64,000 nt of DNA. Source: Xenophilus aerolatus (lineage in GTDB: Bacteria; Pseudomonadota; Gammaproteobacteria; Burkholderiales; Burkholderiaceae_C). The position numbers were made by a program, and so were the translations under genes. Below are positions 45,899 through 54,879 of this stretch, in pieces; the stretch's first letter is position 1; the number at the start of each line of letters is the position of its first letter. A model generated the notes under the pieces. The model was given only the letters and a program-made list of their open reading frames with translations. It was not told where the DNA came from and ran no database searches. The stretch lies in assembly GCA_030418545.1 (NCBI GenBank), contig QAIB01000003.1, positions 62,001 through 126,000 on the forward strand, written 5' to 3'.

Positions 45899-47326
45899 GT
45901 GACTTCCCCCTCGGCGCCCGCCGCTTCCGGCCTCGTGGTGCTTCATCTGGGCCTGGGCTCCTTCCACCGGGCACACCAGGCCGTGTACCTGCAGGCGCTG
46001 CGCAACATGGGCGACCTGCAGTGGTCGCTGGCCGGCACCAACCTGCGGCCCGACATGGCGGATGTGCTCACGGCGCTGCAGGCGCAAGGCGGCGCCTACA
46101 CGCTCGAGACCGTGTCGCCGGCGGGCGAATACCGCTACGAGCGCATCGAGTCGATCCGCGAGGTGATCCCCTACGTGCCCGGCCTCGCGGCCATGGTGGC
46201 GCGCGGTGCCGACCCGGCCACGCGCATCGTCTCCTTCACCGTGACCGAGGCGGGCTATTACCTGGACAGCGAGCACCGGCTCGACCTGGGCTTCGCCGAC
46301 CTCGCGGCGGACATCGAGCGGGTGCGCCGCGGCGAGGCCGGTGAGACGGTCTACGGCGCCGTCACGGCCATCCTGCGCGCGCGCATGGCGGCGAATGCCG
46401 GGCCCGTCACGCTGCTCAACTGCGACAACCTGCGCCACAACGGCGAGCGCTTCCGGGCCGGGTTGCTGGAGTTCATCGACCGCATCGGCGATGCGCCCCT
46501 CTCGGCCTGGACGCAGGCGAACACGACCTGCCCCAACGCGATGGTCGACCGCATCACGCCGAGGCCGCCTGCCGAGCTGCGCGAGCGCGTACGCCAGGCG
46601 ACCGGCTGGGACGACGCGGCACCCGTGACCGGCGAGAGCTTCATCCAGTGGGTGATCGAGGACGACTTCATCGCCGGCCGCCCGGCCTGGGAGAAAGTCG
46701 GCGTCGAGCTGGTCGAGTCCGTGCAGCCTTACGAAGAAGCGAAGATCCGCATCCTCAACGCCAGCCACAGCTGCATCGCCTGGGCCGGCACGCTGCTGGG
46801 CCTGCAGTTCATCCACGAGGGCACGCTCACGCCTTCGATCCGCCGGATGGCTTTCGACTACGTCACCGACGACGTGATTCCGTGCCTGGGCAGGCCCGGC
46901 GAACCCAGCCCGGTCGATCTGCCGCGCTACCGCGACGTGGTGCTCGAGCGCTTCTCCAACCCGGCCATCCGCGACACCAACCAGCGGGTGGCGGCCGACG
47001 GCTTCTCGAAGATTCCCGGCTTCATCGCGCCCACGGTGCGCGAGCGCCTGGCCGCAGGTGCAGGCATCGACAGCGTGGCGATGCTGCCCGCGCTGTTCCT
47101 GGCCTTCCTGCAGCGCTGGCACCGTGGCGAGCTGCCCTACACCTACCAGGACCAGGGCATGGACCCGACCGTCGCCTACGCCATCTGCGACGCGGCCGAC
47201 CCGGTCGCCGCGCTGTGCGTCGACGCCGGACTTTGGGGCGAACTCGCCGGGGATGCGCGTTTGATCTCGGCCGTGCGCCGCGCGGCCCGCCGCGTGGCGG
47301 TGTTCGAGGCGCATCGAGGGCGATGA
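45899..47326 (+). CDS. long-chain polyol dehydrogenase (mannitol/arabitol dehydrogenase family)
   Basis: A 475-residue NAD-dependent polyol dehydrogenase. The active-site block KIRILNASHS contains the K-x-N-x-x-H catalytic set of the family (mannitol 2-dehydrogenase, D-arabitol dehydrogenase). The N-terminal HLGLGSFHRAHQAVY is the cofactor domain start. It starts with GTG at 45899, with GGAG about 13 bases upstream. It oxidises the imported polyol to a ketose. Its stop overlaps the kinase gene (ATGA). Confidence 0.92.
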   Translation: MTSPSAPAASGLVVLHLGLGSFHRAHQAVYLQALRNMGDLQWSLAGTNLRPDMADVLTALQAQGGAYTLETVSPAGEYRYERIESIREVIPYVPGLAAMVARGADPATRIVSFTVTEAGYYLDSEHRLDLGFADLAADIERVRRGEAGETVYGAVTAILRARMAANAGPVTLLNCDNLRHNGERFRAGLLEFIDRIGDAPLSAWTQANTTCPNAMVDRITPRPPAELRERVRQATGWDDAAPVTGESFIQWVIEDDFIAGRPAWEKVGVELVESVQPYEEAKIRILNASHSCIAWAGTLLGLQFIHEGTLTPSIRRMAFDYVTDDVIPCLGRPGEPSPVDLPRYRDVVLERFSNPAIRDTNQRVAADGFSKIPGFIAPTVRERLAAGAGIDSVAMLPALFLAFLQRWHRGELPYTYQDQGMDPTVAYAICDAADPVAALCVDAGLWGELAGDARLISAVRRAARRVAVFEAHRGR

Positions 47327-48273
47327 GCGCGGAGGCAAGGATGCGCATCGTCTTCGTTGGCGAGTCGCTGATCGACTTCACGGCCGCCGGTGCCCTGGCC
47401 TTCCAGGGCCACGTCGGCGGTGCCCTGGCCAACAGTGCGGTGGCCGCGGCCCGGCTGGGGATGCCCACGGGCTTCGTCACGCAACTGTCGACCGACCTGT
47501 TCGGCGAGCGGCTGCTGGAGCGCTTCACCCGCGACGGCATCGACACACGCTTCGTCCTGCGCAGCGATGCGCCGAGCACGCTGGCCTTCGTCGAGCGCAC
47601 GCCGACCAGCAACCGCTACGCCTTCTACATGCAGGGCACGGCCGATACGCTGTGGGCACCGGCGGAACTGCCCGAGCTGCCCGACAGCTGCCGCTGGCTG
47701 CACTTCGGCTCCATCTCGCTGCTGCACGACCCGGCCGGGACGCGCATCGGCGAATTCGCCATGGCGCAGCGCGGGCGCCGGCTGGTGCTCTTCGACCCGA
47801 ACGCGCGGCCCAGCCTCATCCGGGACCCCGTCGACTGGCGCCGGCGCTGCGGCCGCTGGCTGGCCGCGTCCGACCTGGTGAAGATGAGCGACGAGGACGC
47901 GCAGATGCTCGCGCCGGGCCGGCCCCTGGCCGACGTGGCGGTGGACTGCCTGCGTTACGGGCCGCAGGCGGTGGTCATCACGCGCGGGGCCGAGGGTGCG
48001 ACGCTGTACCGGGCCGGCGCCGAGCCCATCGAGGTGACGCCGCCGCCCACGCGGGTGGTCGACACCATCGGCGCGGGCGACACCTTCGCGGCGGGGCTGA
48101 CCGTGGCCCTGCTGGAGCACGGCGTGGAAAGCGCCGAGGCCCTGGCGTCGCTGCCCACGGCGCAGTGGTTGCAGGTGCTGCGATTCTCCGCTGCGGCGGC
48201 GGCCATCAACTGCATGCGCGAAGGCGCCGATCCGCCGCGCCGCGGCGAGGTCGACGCGCTGCTCGCGTCCTGA
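47323..48273 (+). CDS. PfkB-family carbohydrate kinase (fructokinase-like)
   Basis: A 316-residue ribokinase-fold kinase. FVGESLIDFTAAG at the start, GGALANSAVAAARLG and the anion-hole/catalytic DTIGAGDTFAAG are conserved. It would phosphorylate the ketose made by the dehydrogenases. Two starts are possible: ATG 47323 (overlapping the previous stop) or ATG 47341, which has GGAGG five bases upstream. Confidence 0.9.
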   Translation: MSAEARMRIVFVGESLIDFTAAGALAFQGHVGGALANSAVAAARLGMPTGFVTQLSTDLFGERLLERFTRDGIDTRFVLRSDAPSTLAFVERTPTSNRYAFYMQGTADTLWAPAELPELPDSCRWLHFGSISLLHDPAGTRIGEFAMAQRGRRLVLFDPNARPSLIRDPVDWRRRCGRWLAASDLVKMSDEDAQMLAPGRPLADVAVDCLRYGPQAVVITRGAEGATLYRAGAEPIEVTPPPTRVVDTIGAGDTFAAGLTVALLEHGVESAEALASLPTAQWLQVLRFSAAAAAINCMREGADPPRRGEVDALLAS

Positions 48274-48296
48274 ACGCATCGAAGCTGCACGGCCCC

Positions 48297-48965
48297 ATGA
48301 CTGCGGACTTCCACCTCTACCTCGACAGCGCCGACCTCGGCGAGCTGCGTGCCTGCCTGCCGCACCCGGTGGTGCACGGCGTGACCACCAATCCCACGCT
48401 GCTGCGGCGCGCGGGCGTCTCGCGCCGCGAGCTGCCGGCGTTGTTGCACGAGTGCCTGGCGCTCGGCGCGCGGCAGGTGCAGGCCCAGGTCCAGGCGGCG
48501 GACGCACAGGGGATGCTGGACGACGCGCACCGCCTGCTGGCCGACTTCGGGCCCGGTCAACTGGTGGTGAAGATCCCCGCCACGCGCGAAGGGCTGCGTG
48601 CAGGCGCCCAGCTCGGTGCGGCCGGTCATCCCGTGACCTACACCGCGGTCTATGCGCCCGAACAGGCCCACTTCGCCGCCACGCTCGGGGCCGCCTATGC
48701 AGCGCCCTACCTGGGCCGGCTGGAGGACAGCGGCATCGACGGCCTGGCACTCGTCGCGCACATGCAGTCGCTTGTCGTGCGGACCGGTGCGCCGACGCGC
48801 CTGCTGGTGGCCAGCGTGCGCTCGCGCGAGGCCTACCTCGCGCTGCTGGCGCTGGGCGTGGGCGCCGTCACCATCCCGCCGCGGCTCCTGCCCGAGCTGC
48901 TCGACCACCCCGCCACGCTGGAGGCCGAGCGCGGCTTCCTCGCCGATGCGCAGGCCCTGGCCTGA
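48297..48965 (+). CDS. transaldolase-like protein (fructose-6-phosphate aldolase type)
   Basis: A 222-residue class I aldolase of the short transaldolase (FSA/TalC) group. Asp10 (LDSADL), GVTTNPTLL (28-36) and Schiff-base Lys92 in VVKIPATREG are present. Short transaldolases act as fructose-6-phosphate aldolases or as true transaldolases; which one holds here cannot be said. The genuine long transaldolase is at 20992. Its role in the polyol operon might be to split the phosphorylated ketose. Confidence 0.85.
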   Translation: MTADFHLYLDSADLGELRACLPHPVVHGVTTNPTLLRRAGVSRRELPALLHECLALGARQVQAQVQAADAQGMLDDAHRLLADFGPGQLVVKIPATREGLRAGAQLGAAGHPVTYTAVYAPEQAHFAATLGAAYAAPYLGRLEDSGIDGLALVAHMQSLVVRTGAPTRLLVASVRSREAYLALLALGVGAVTIPPRLLPELLDHPATLEAERGFLADAQALA

Positions 48966-48981
48966 ACCCGAAGGAGACCCC

Positions 48982-49770
48982 ATGAGCTCACGACTCGCGA
49001 ATCGCCACGTCCTGATCACCGGTGGCGGCGGCGGCATCGGCCTGGCGATGGCGCAGGGCTGCCTGGCCGAGGGCGCGCGCTGCAGCCTGGTCGACCGCGC
49101 CGCCGACATCCCGGCCGCCGTGCAGGCGGTGCAGCACGCGCACCCCGACGCGCTGGCCTACATCGCCGCCGACATCACCCGCGGCAGCGACATCGCGCGA
49201 CTGCTCGACGCCGCCGTGGCACGCTTCGGCCCGGTGCACACGCTGGTCAACAACGCGGCCGTGTTCGACCTCGCGCCGCTGCTCGAGAGCGACGAGGCCT
49301 CCTTCGACCGGCTGTTCGCGGTCAACGTCAAGGGCCTGTTCTTCGTCATGCAGGCGGTGCTGCGGCACATGGTCGAGGCGGGCACCGAGGGCGCCTCGGT
49401 GATCAACCTGGCGTCGCAGGCGGGCCGCCGGGGCGAGGCGCTGGTGTCGCACTACTGCGCCACCAAGGCGGCCGTGATCAGCTACACGCAGAGCGCGGCG
49501 CTGGCGATGGCACCGCACGGCATCCGCGTCAACGCGATCTCGCCCGGCGTGGTCGACACGCCGATGTGGGACCAGGTCGACGGCCTGTTCGCGCGGCACG
49601 AGCATCTGCAGCCCGGCGAGAAGAAGCGGCAGGTCGGCCTGGCGGTGCCGCTGGGCCGCATGGGCCGTCCCGACGACCTGGGCGGTGCCTGCGTGTTCCT
49701 GGCCAGCGACGAGGCCCGCTACATCACGGCGCAGACGCTCAACGTCGACGGTGGCAACGTCATGAGCTAA
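48982..49770 (+). CDS. SDR family polyol dehydrogenase (sorbitol dehydrogenase-like)
   Basis: A 262-residue classical short-chain dehydrogenase. The cofactor motif is TGGGGGIG (13-20), NNA at 90-92 and the catalytic Ser145, Tyr158, Lys162. The acidic Asp38 after the second strand (LVDRA) suggests NAD preference. It ends in YITAQTLNVDGGNVMS. Adjacent genes suggest sorbitol or a related hexitol as substrate. AAGGAG lies nine bases before the ATG. Confidence 0.91.
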   Translation: MSSRLANRHVLITGGGGGIGLAMAQGCLAEGARCSLVDRAADIPAAVQAVQHAHPDALAYIAADITRGSDIARLLDAAVARFGPVHTLVNNAAVFDLAPLLESDEASFDRLFAVNVKGLFFVMQAVLRHMVEAGTEGASVINLASQAGRRGEALVSHYCATKAAVISYTQSAALAMAPHGIRVNAISPGVVDTPMWDQVDGLFARHEHLQPGEKKRQVGLAVPLGRMGRPDDLGGACVFLASDEARYITAQTLNVDGGNVMS

Positions 49771-49789
49771 GGTGCGAGCGTTGCCGCCG

Positions 49790-50773
49790 ATGACGATGAT
49801 CCCGACTGCCATGAACCCCTCCACGAGCGAACGCACCGCCCGGCCGGCCCGTGTGGCACGGCCCCGCCAGCGCCAGCCCGAGCTGGAGCGCGACTTCACC
49901 CGCTCGCCGGCGCTGGGCTACGAAGCCTCCGAGGAAACCGGACTGGTGCGCTGCCTGGCGCACGGCTATCCCACGCCCCTGGCGCGCTGGCACTTCCACG
50001 ACGAGTACGAGCTGCACCTGATCACCGCCACCTCGGGCAAGGCCTTCATCGGAGACTGGATCGGCCCCTTCGAGCCGGGGCACCTGGTGCTGTGCGGCCC
50101 GCGCCTGCCGCACAACTGGATCTCCTTCGACGTGGGCAACGGCGGCGTCGCCGAGCGCGACCTGGTGATCCAGTTCCGCCACGAGCCGCTGCAGCAGGCG
50201 TCCGAAGACATCCCCGAGCTGCGGGACGTGATGCAGTTGCTCGAGCGCGCGCGCCGCGGGGTGGAGTTCTTCGGCCTGTCCGATCGCGCGCGTGCGCACT
50301 GGGACCAGATCAAGGCCACGCGCGGCATGCGGCGCTTCGGCCACTTCTGCGAGTTCATGGCCGATCTGGCCCAGTGCCCCGACTACCGCCTGCTCTCCAC
50401 CGTGCAGATCCAGGGCGCCGAGGGCGACGCCGAGGTCGACCAGATCAACCGCATCGTCAACCGCATCACCGGCAACGTCGCCGAGCCCATCAGCGCGGGC
50501 GACGTGGCGGCTGAGCTGGGCATGAGCGAGTCGCGCTTCTCGCGCTTCTTCCGCCGTTCCACCGGCAACAGCTTCACCGACTTCGTCAACCGCGTGCGCA
50601 TCAACAGTGCCTGCCACCTGCTGATGCAGACCGACCACTACGTGACCGACATCTGCTACCAGGTCGGCTTCAACAACGTGGCGAACTTCAACCGGCGCTT
50701 CCTCGAGATCAAGGGCATGACGCCGACCGAGTTCCGGCGCCAGGCCGACCACCGTTTCGGCGGAAGCCACTGA
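49790..50773 (+). CDS. AraC-family transcriptional regulator with cupin-like sensor domain
   Basis: About 327 residues. The N-terminal domain (HFHDEYELHLITATSGKAFIGDW...) is an AraC-type cupin, and the C-terminal double helix-turn-helix runs from INRIVNRITGNVAEPISAGDVAAELGMSESRFSRFFRRSTG to the end. It is last but one in the polyol operon and likely activates it in response to the polyol. The start is uncertain: ATG codons at 49790, 49796 and 49811 and a GTG at 49772 are all possible, and none has a good ribosome site. Confidence 0.88.
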   Translation: MTMIPTAMNPSTSERTARPARVARPRQRQPELERDFTRSPALGYEASEETGLVRCLAHGYPTPLARWHFHDEYELHLITATSGKAFIGDWIGPFEPGHLVLCGPRLPHNWISFDVGNGGVAERDLVIQFRHEPLQQASEDIPELRDVMQLLERARRGVEFFGLSDRARAHWDQIKATRGMRRFGHFCEFMADLAQCPDYRLLSTVQIQGAEGDAEVDQINRIVNRITGNVAEPISAGDVAAELGMSESRFSRFFRRSTGNSFTDFVNRVRINSACHLLMQTDHYVTDICYQVGFNNVANFNRRFLEIKGMTPTEFRRQADHRFGGSH

Positions 50774-50794
50774 ACGGCGGCCGCGGCGCGCTTT

Positions 50795-50857
50795 GCTGCG
50801 GAATTGATAGCTGGCGGCGCAGGCAGGGCGGGCGCCGTGGCCACTTTTTGCTTGAAA
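50795..50857 (-). repeat. dispersed Comamonadaceae-type repeat upstream of xylB
   Basis: On the minus strand it reads AAAGTGGCCACGGCGCCCGC, then CGCCAGCTATCAATTCCGCAGC. It fills most of the gap between the AraC gene and xylB. It is in opposite orientation to the copy at the end of xylB. Confidence 0.7.
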
Positions 50858-50867
50858 GATCAAAGCG

Positions 50868-52334
50868 ATGTACCTCGGACTGGACCTCGGCACTTCGGCG
50901 CTCAAGGCGCTGCTGCTGGCTGACGACCACCGCATCGTCGGCACGGCCGGCGCGGCACTCAGCGTGAGCCGGCCGCGGCCGCTGTGGTCGGAGCAGCACC
51001 CCGACCAGTGGGCGCAAGCGCTGGAGTCCGTCATGGCCACGCTGCGCGCGCGGCACGCCGACGCGTTGGCGCAGGTGCGTGCGATTGGCCTGTCGGGCCA
51101 GATGCACGGTGCCGTGCTGCTCGACGCCGACCACGCCGTGCTGCGCCCCGCCATCCTGTGGAACGACGGCCGCAGCGCAGCCGAGTGCGAGCAACTCACC
51201 CGCACCGTGCCTCGTCTTGCGCAGATCGCCGGCAACCTGGCGATGCCCGGCTTCACCGCGCCCAAGCTGCTGTGGGTGCGCACCCATGAGCCCGAGCTCT
51301 TCGGACGCACGGCGCGCGTGCTGCTGCCCAAGGACTGGCTGCGCCTCCAGCTGAGCGGCGAGGCGGTGAGCGAGATGTCCGATGCCTCGGGCACGCTCTG
51401 GCTCGACGTCGGCCGGCGCGACTGGTCCGACGAACTGCTCGCCGCTACCGGCCTCACGCGTGACCACATGCCGCGCCTGGTCGAAGGCAGCGCGGTGTCG
51501 GTGATGCTCGAGCCCGAGCTCGCCGCACGCTGGGGCCTCGGTACGGCACACGGGCAGGGCGTCGCGATCGCCGGTGGTGGTGGCGACAACGCGGCCAGCG
51601 CCGTGGGCATGGGTATCGTGCAGTCCGGGCAGGGCTTCGTCTCGCTCGGCACCTCGGGCGTCATCTTCATCGCCGGGTCGCGCTTCGAGCCCAAGCCCGC
51701 GCAGGCGGTGCATGCCTTCTGCCATGCGCTGCCGGGCCGCTGGCACCAGATGTCGGTCATGCTCTCGGCCGCCAGCGCCGTGAGCTGGGCCGTTGGCGCC
51801 TTCGGCTTCGCCGACGAGGCGGCACTGCTCGCGGCCGCGGCAACGCTCGACGCCGGCGCGCGTGGCCGTGCGCCGCTGTTCCTGCCCTACCTGTCGGGCG
51901 AGCGCTCGCCGCACAACGACGCGGATGCGCAGGGCGTCCTCTTCGGCCTCACGCAGGCGCATGGCCCGGCCGACATCGCCTACGCAGTCGTCGAAGGCGT
52001 GAGCTTCGGACTGCGCGACGGCCTCGACACCTTGAACAAGCCGGCAGGTGCACTGGCGCTGGTGGGCGGCGGCGCGCGCAGTGCGTGGTGGTCGCAGCTG
52101 CTGGCCGACATCCTGGAGGTGCCGCTCACGCTGGGCGAGGGCGGCGAAGCCGGTGGGGCGCTGGGTGCGGCGCGGCTGGCCTGGCTGGCCGATGGCGGCA
52201 CGGTGGAGGCCGTGTGCACCGCGCCCGCCGTGCGCCAGCGTTTCGAGCCCAACGTCGCCGCAGCGTCGGCGCACCGCGCGCGCCATGCGCGCTTCCAGGC
52301 GCTGTACCCGGTGCTGCGCGTGCACTTTCAATGA
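50868..52334 (+). CDS. xylB: xylulokinase
   Basis: A 488-residue FGGY kinase. LDLGTSALKALLL (N-terminal phosphate loop), SGQMHGAVLLD (the QMHG typical of xylulokinase), ILWNDGRSAAEC, the catalytic aspartate in AGGGGDNAASAVGMG and GGGARSAWWSQ are conserved. It phosphorylates D-xylulose, the product of D-arabitol or xylitol oxidation, feeding the pentose phosphate pathway. It is separated from the operon by a repeat and ends within another. Confidence 0.93.
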   Translation: MYLGLDLGTSALKALLLADDHRIVGTAGAALSVSRPRPLWSEQHPDQWAQALESVMATLRARHADALAQVRAIGLSGQMHGAVLLDADHAVLRPAILWNDGRSAAECEQLTRTVPRLAQIAGNLAMPGFTAPKLLWVRTHEPELFGRTARVLLPKDWLRLQLSGEAVSEMSDASGTLWLDVGRRDWSDELLAATGLTRDHMPRLVEGSAVSVMLEPELAARWGLGTAHGQGVAIAGGGGDNAASAVGMGIVQSGQGFVSLGTSGVIFIAGSRFEPKPAQAVHAFCHALPGRWHQMSVMLSAASAVSWAVGAFGFADEAALLAAAATLDAGARGRAPLFLPYLSGERSPHNDADAQGVLFGLTQAHGPADIAYAVVEGVSFGLRDGLDTLNKPAGALALVGGGARSAWWSQLLADILEVPLTLGEGGEAGGALGAARLAWLADGGTVEAVCTAPAVRQRFEPNVAAASAHRARHARFQALYPVLRVHFQ

Positions 52335-52390
52335 AAAAAGGCCCGTAGCGCCCGTCCTCTCGGCGCGAAAAGCTATCAAGAGGACAGCAT
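52329..52390 (+). repeat. dispersed Comamonadaceae-type repeat overlapping the xylB stop
   Basis: AAAAAAGGCCCGTAGCGCCC, then GTCCTCTCGGCGCGAAAAGCTATCAAGAGGACAGC; it aligns with the copy at 7497 along its length. It starts inside the last codons of xylB. Confidence 0.7.
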
Positions 52391-52488
52391 CAAGACGCCA
52401 TGATGGCGGGCTTGTGCCCGCCACTCGAGGGCCAGCGCGTCAGCGCGCCGCCCGCTCGCCGAAGCAGCGCGAAAGGCGAGCGCCCATG

Positions 52489-52517
52489 AAAAAAGCCGGG
52501 CTCTGCCCGGCTTTTTT
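52489..52517. terminator. bidirectional intrinsic terminator between xylB and groEL
   Basis: GCCGGGC-TCT-GCCCGGC is flanked by six A on the left and six T on the right, so it works on both strands, for groEL leftward and for the polyol operon rightward. Confidence 0.9.
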
Positions 52518-52533
52518 CTCTGGCTGAACGAAC

Positions 52534-52560
52534 CACTCGAAGAGCAACGCTCTTCGAGTG
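52534..52560. other. perfect hairpin at the groEL 3' end
   Basis: CACTCGAAGAGC pairs with GCTCTTCGAGTG around AAC, a 12-bp perfect stem just after the groEL stop and before the terminator. It is probably an mRNA 3' stabiliser. Confidence 0.6.
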
Positions 52561-52567
52561 AAGCGCA

Positions 52568-54238
<1,671 letters not shown>

Positions 54239-54253
54239 TCAGGGGTGAATGGA

Positions 54254-54544
54254 TTACTTCTCGACGACCGCGAACAGGTCGTCTTCCTTCATGACGAGCA
54301 ACTCGTCGCCGTCGACCTTGACGGTCTGGCCCGAGTACTTGCCGAACAGCACGCGGTCACCGACCTTCACCGTGAGGGCCGAGAGCTCGCCCTTGTCATT
54401 GCGCTTGCCGGGACCCACGGCCAGCACTTCACCCTGGTCGGGCTTCTCGGCGGCGGCGTCGGGGATCACGATGCCCGAGGCGGTCTTGGTTTCGCTGTCA
54501 ATGCGCTTGACGATCACGCGATCGGCCAAAGGACGAAGTTTCAT
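54254..54544 (-). CDS. groES: co-chaperonin GroES
   Basis: A 96-residue 10-kDa chaperonin: [40 protein letters not shown] with the mobile loop, and [25 protein letters not shown]. The ATG at 54544 is the family start. First gene of groESL; leader of about 120 bases contains a CIRCE element and a hairpin. Confidence 0.98.
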   Translation of the reverse strand: MKLRPLADRVIVKRIDSETKTASGIVIPDAAAEKPDQGEVLAVGPGKRNDKGELSALTVKVGDRVLFGKYSGQTVKVDGDELLVMKEDDLFAVVEK

Positions 54545-54605
54545 TGCATCTCCTGGGATATGAGAAACGGGTTGGTTCTGTGAACGGCCGGGCCCGGAAG
54601 GACCG

Positions 54606-54623
54606 GTCGACCGTCCGGTCGAC
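54606..54623 (-). other. hairpin in the groES 5' untranslated leader
   Basis: GTCGACC-N4-GGTCGAC forms a seven-base stem between the CIRCE element and the groES start. It is not near the ribosome site, so a thermosensor role is not evident. Confidence 0.4.
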
Positions 54624-54644
54624 ATGGGACCGCGCGATGTGTTG

Positions 54645-54671
54645 TTAGCACTCGATCCCAGTGAGTGCTAA
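54645..54671. promoter_or_regulatory. CIRCE element (HrcA operator)
   Basis: TTAGCACTC-N9-GAGTGCTAA is a perfect match to the consensus HrcA binding palindrome. It overlaps the expected transcription start of groESL. Confidence 0.96.
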
Positions 54672-54699
54672 TCATAAGGGGTTTTGGCGGCCTTTCAAG
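54671..54699 (-). promoter_or_regulatory. groESL promoter: sigma-32 and sigma-70 elements overlapping
   Basis: On the minus strand CTTGAAA (54699-54693), 11 bases, CCCCTTAT (54681-54674) fits sigma-32. Within it TTGAAA and TATGAT (54676-54671) with a 16-base spacer fit sigma-70. Dual heat-shock and repressor control is therefore likely. Confidence 0.75.
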
Positions 54700-54844
54700 A
54701 GCGTCTCCGCAACGCGATCGCGGAGCCGTCCGACAGCGCGGGGGCCGGCCATGGTGCTGCCGCCGGATGGCGCTCCGATGACAGGGCTGGGGCAAATGCC
54801 CCCACCGCTTGGCGGCGAAGGGGCGTTCACATTGGGTTAATAAA

Positions 54845-54870
54845 TACAATGCGAATCACTCGCAATTGAC
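54845..54870 (+). promoter_or_regulatory. possible Fur box over the -10 region of the siderophore receptor gene
   Basis: TACAAT (54845-54850) as a -10 is followed by AATGCGAATCACTCGCAATT, an imperfect palindrome similar to betaproteobacterial Fur sites. It lies immediately before a TonB-dependent siderophore receptor gene. The match to the 19-base consensus is only moderate. The remainder of the groES-receptor gap (54700-54844) shows nothing else clear. Confidence 0.55.
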
Positions 54871-54879
54871 TCCCGCCTG

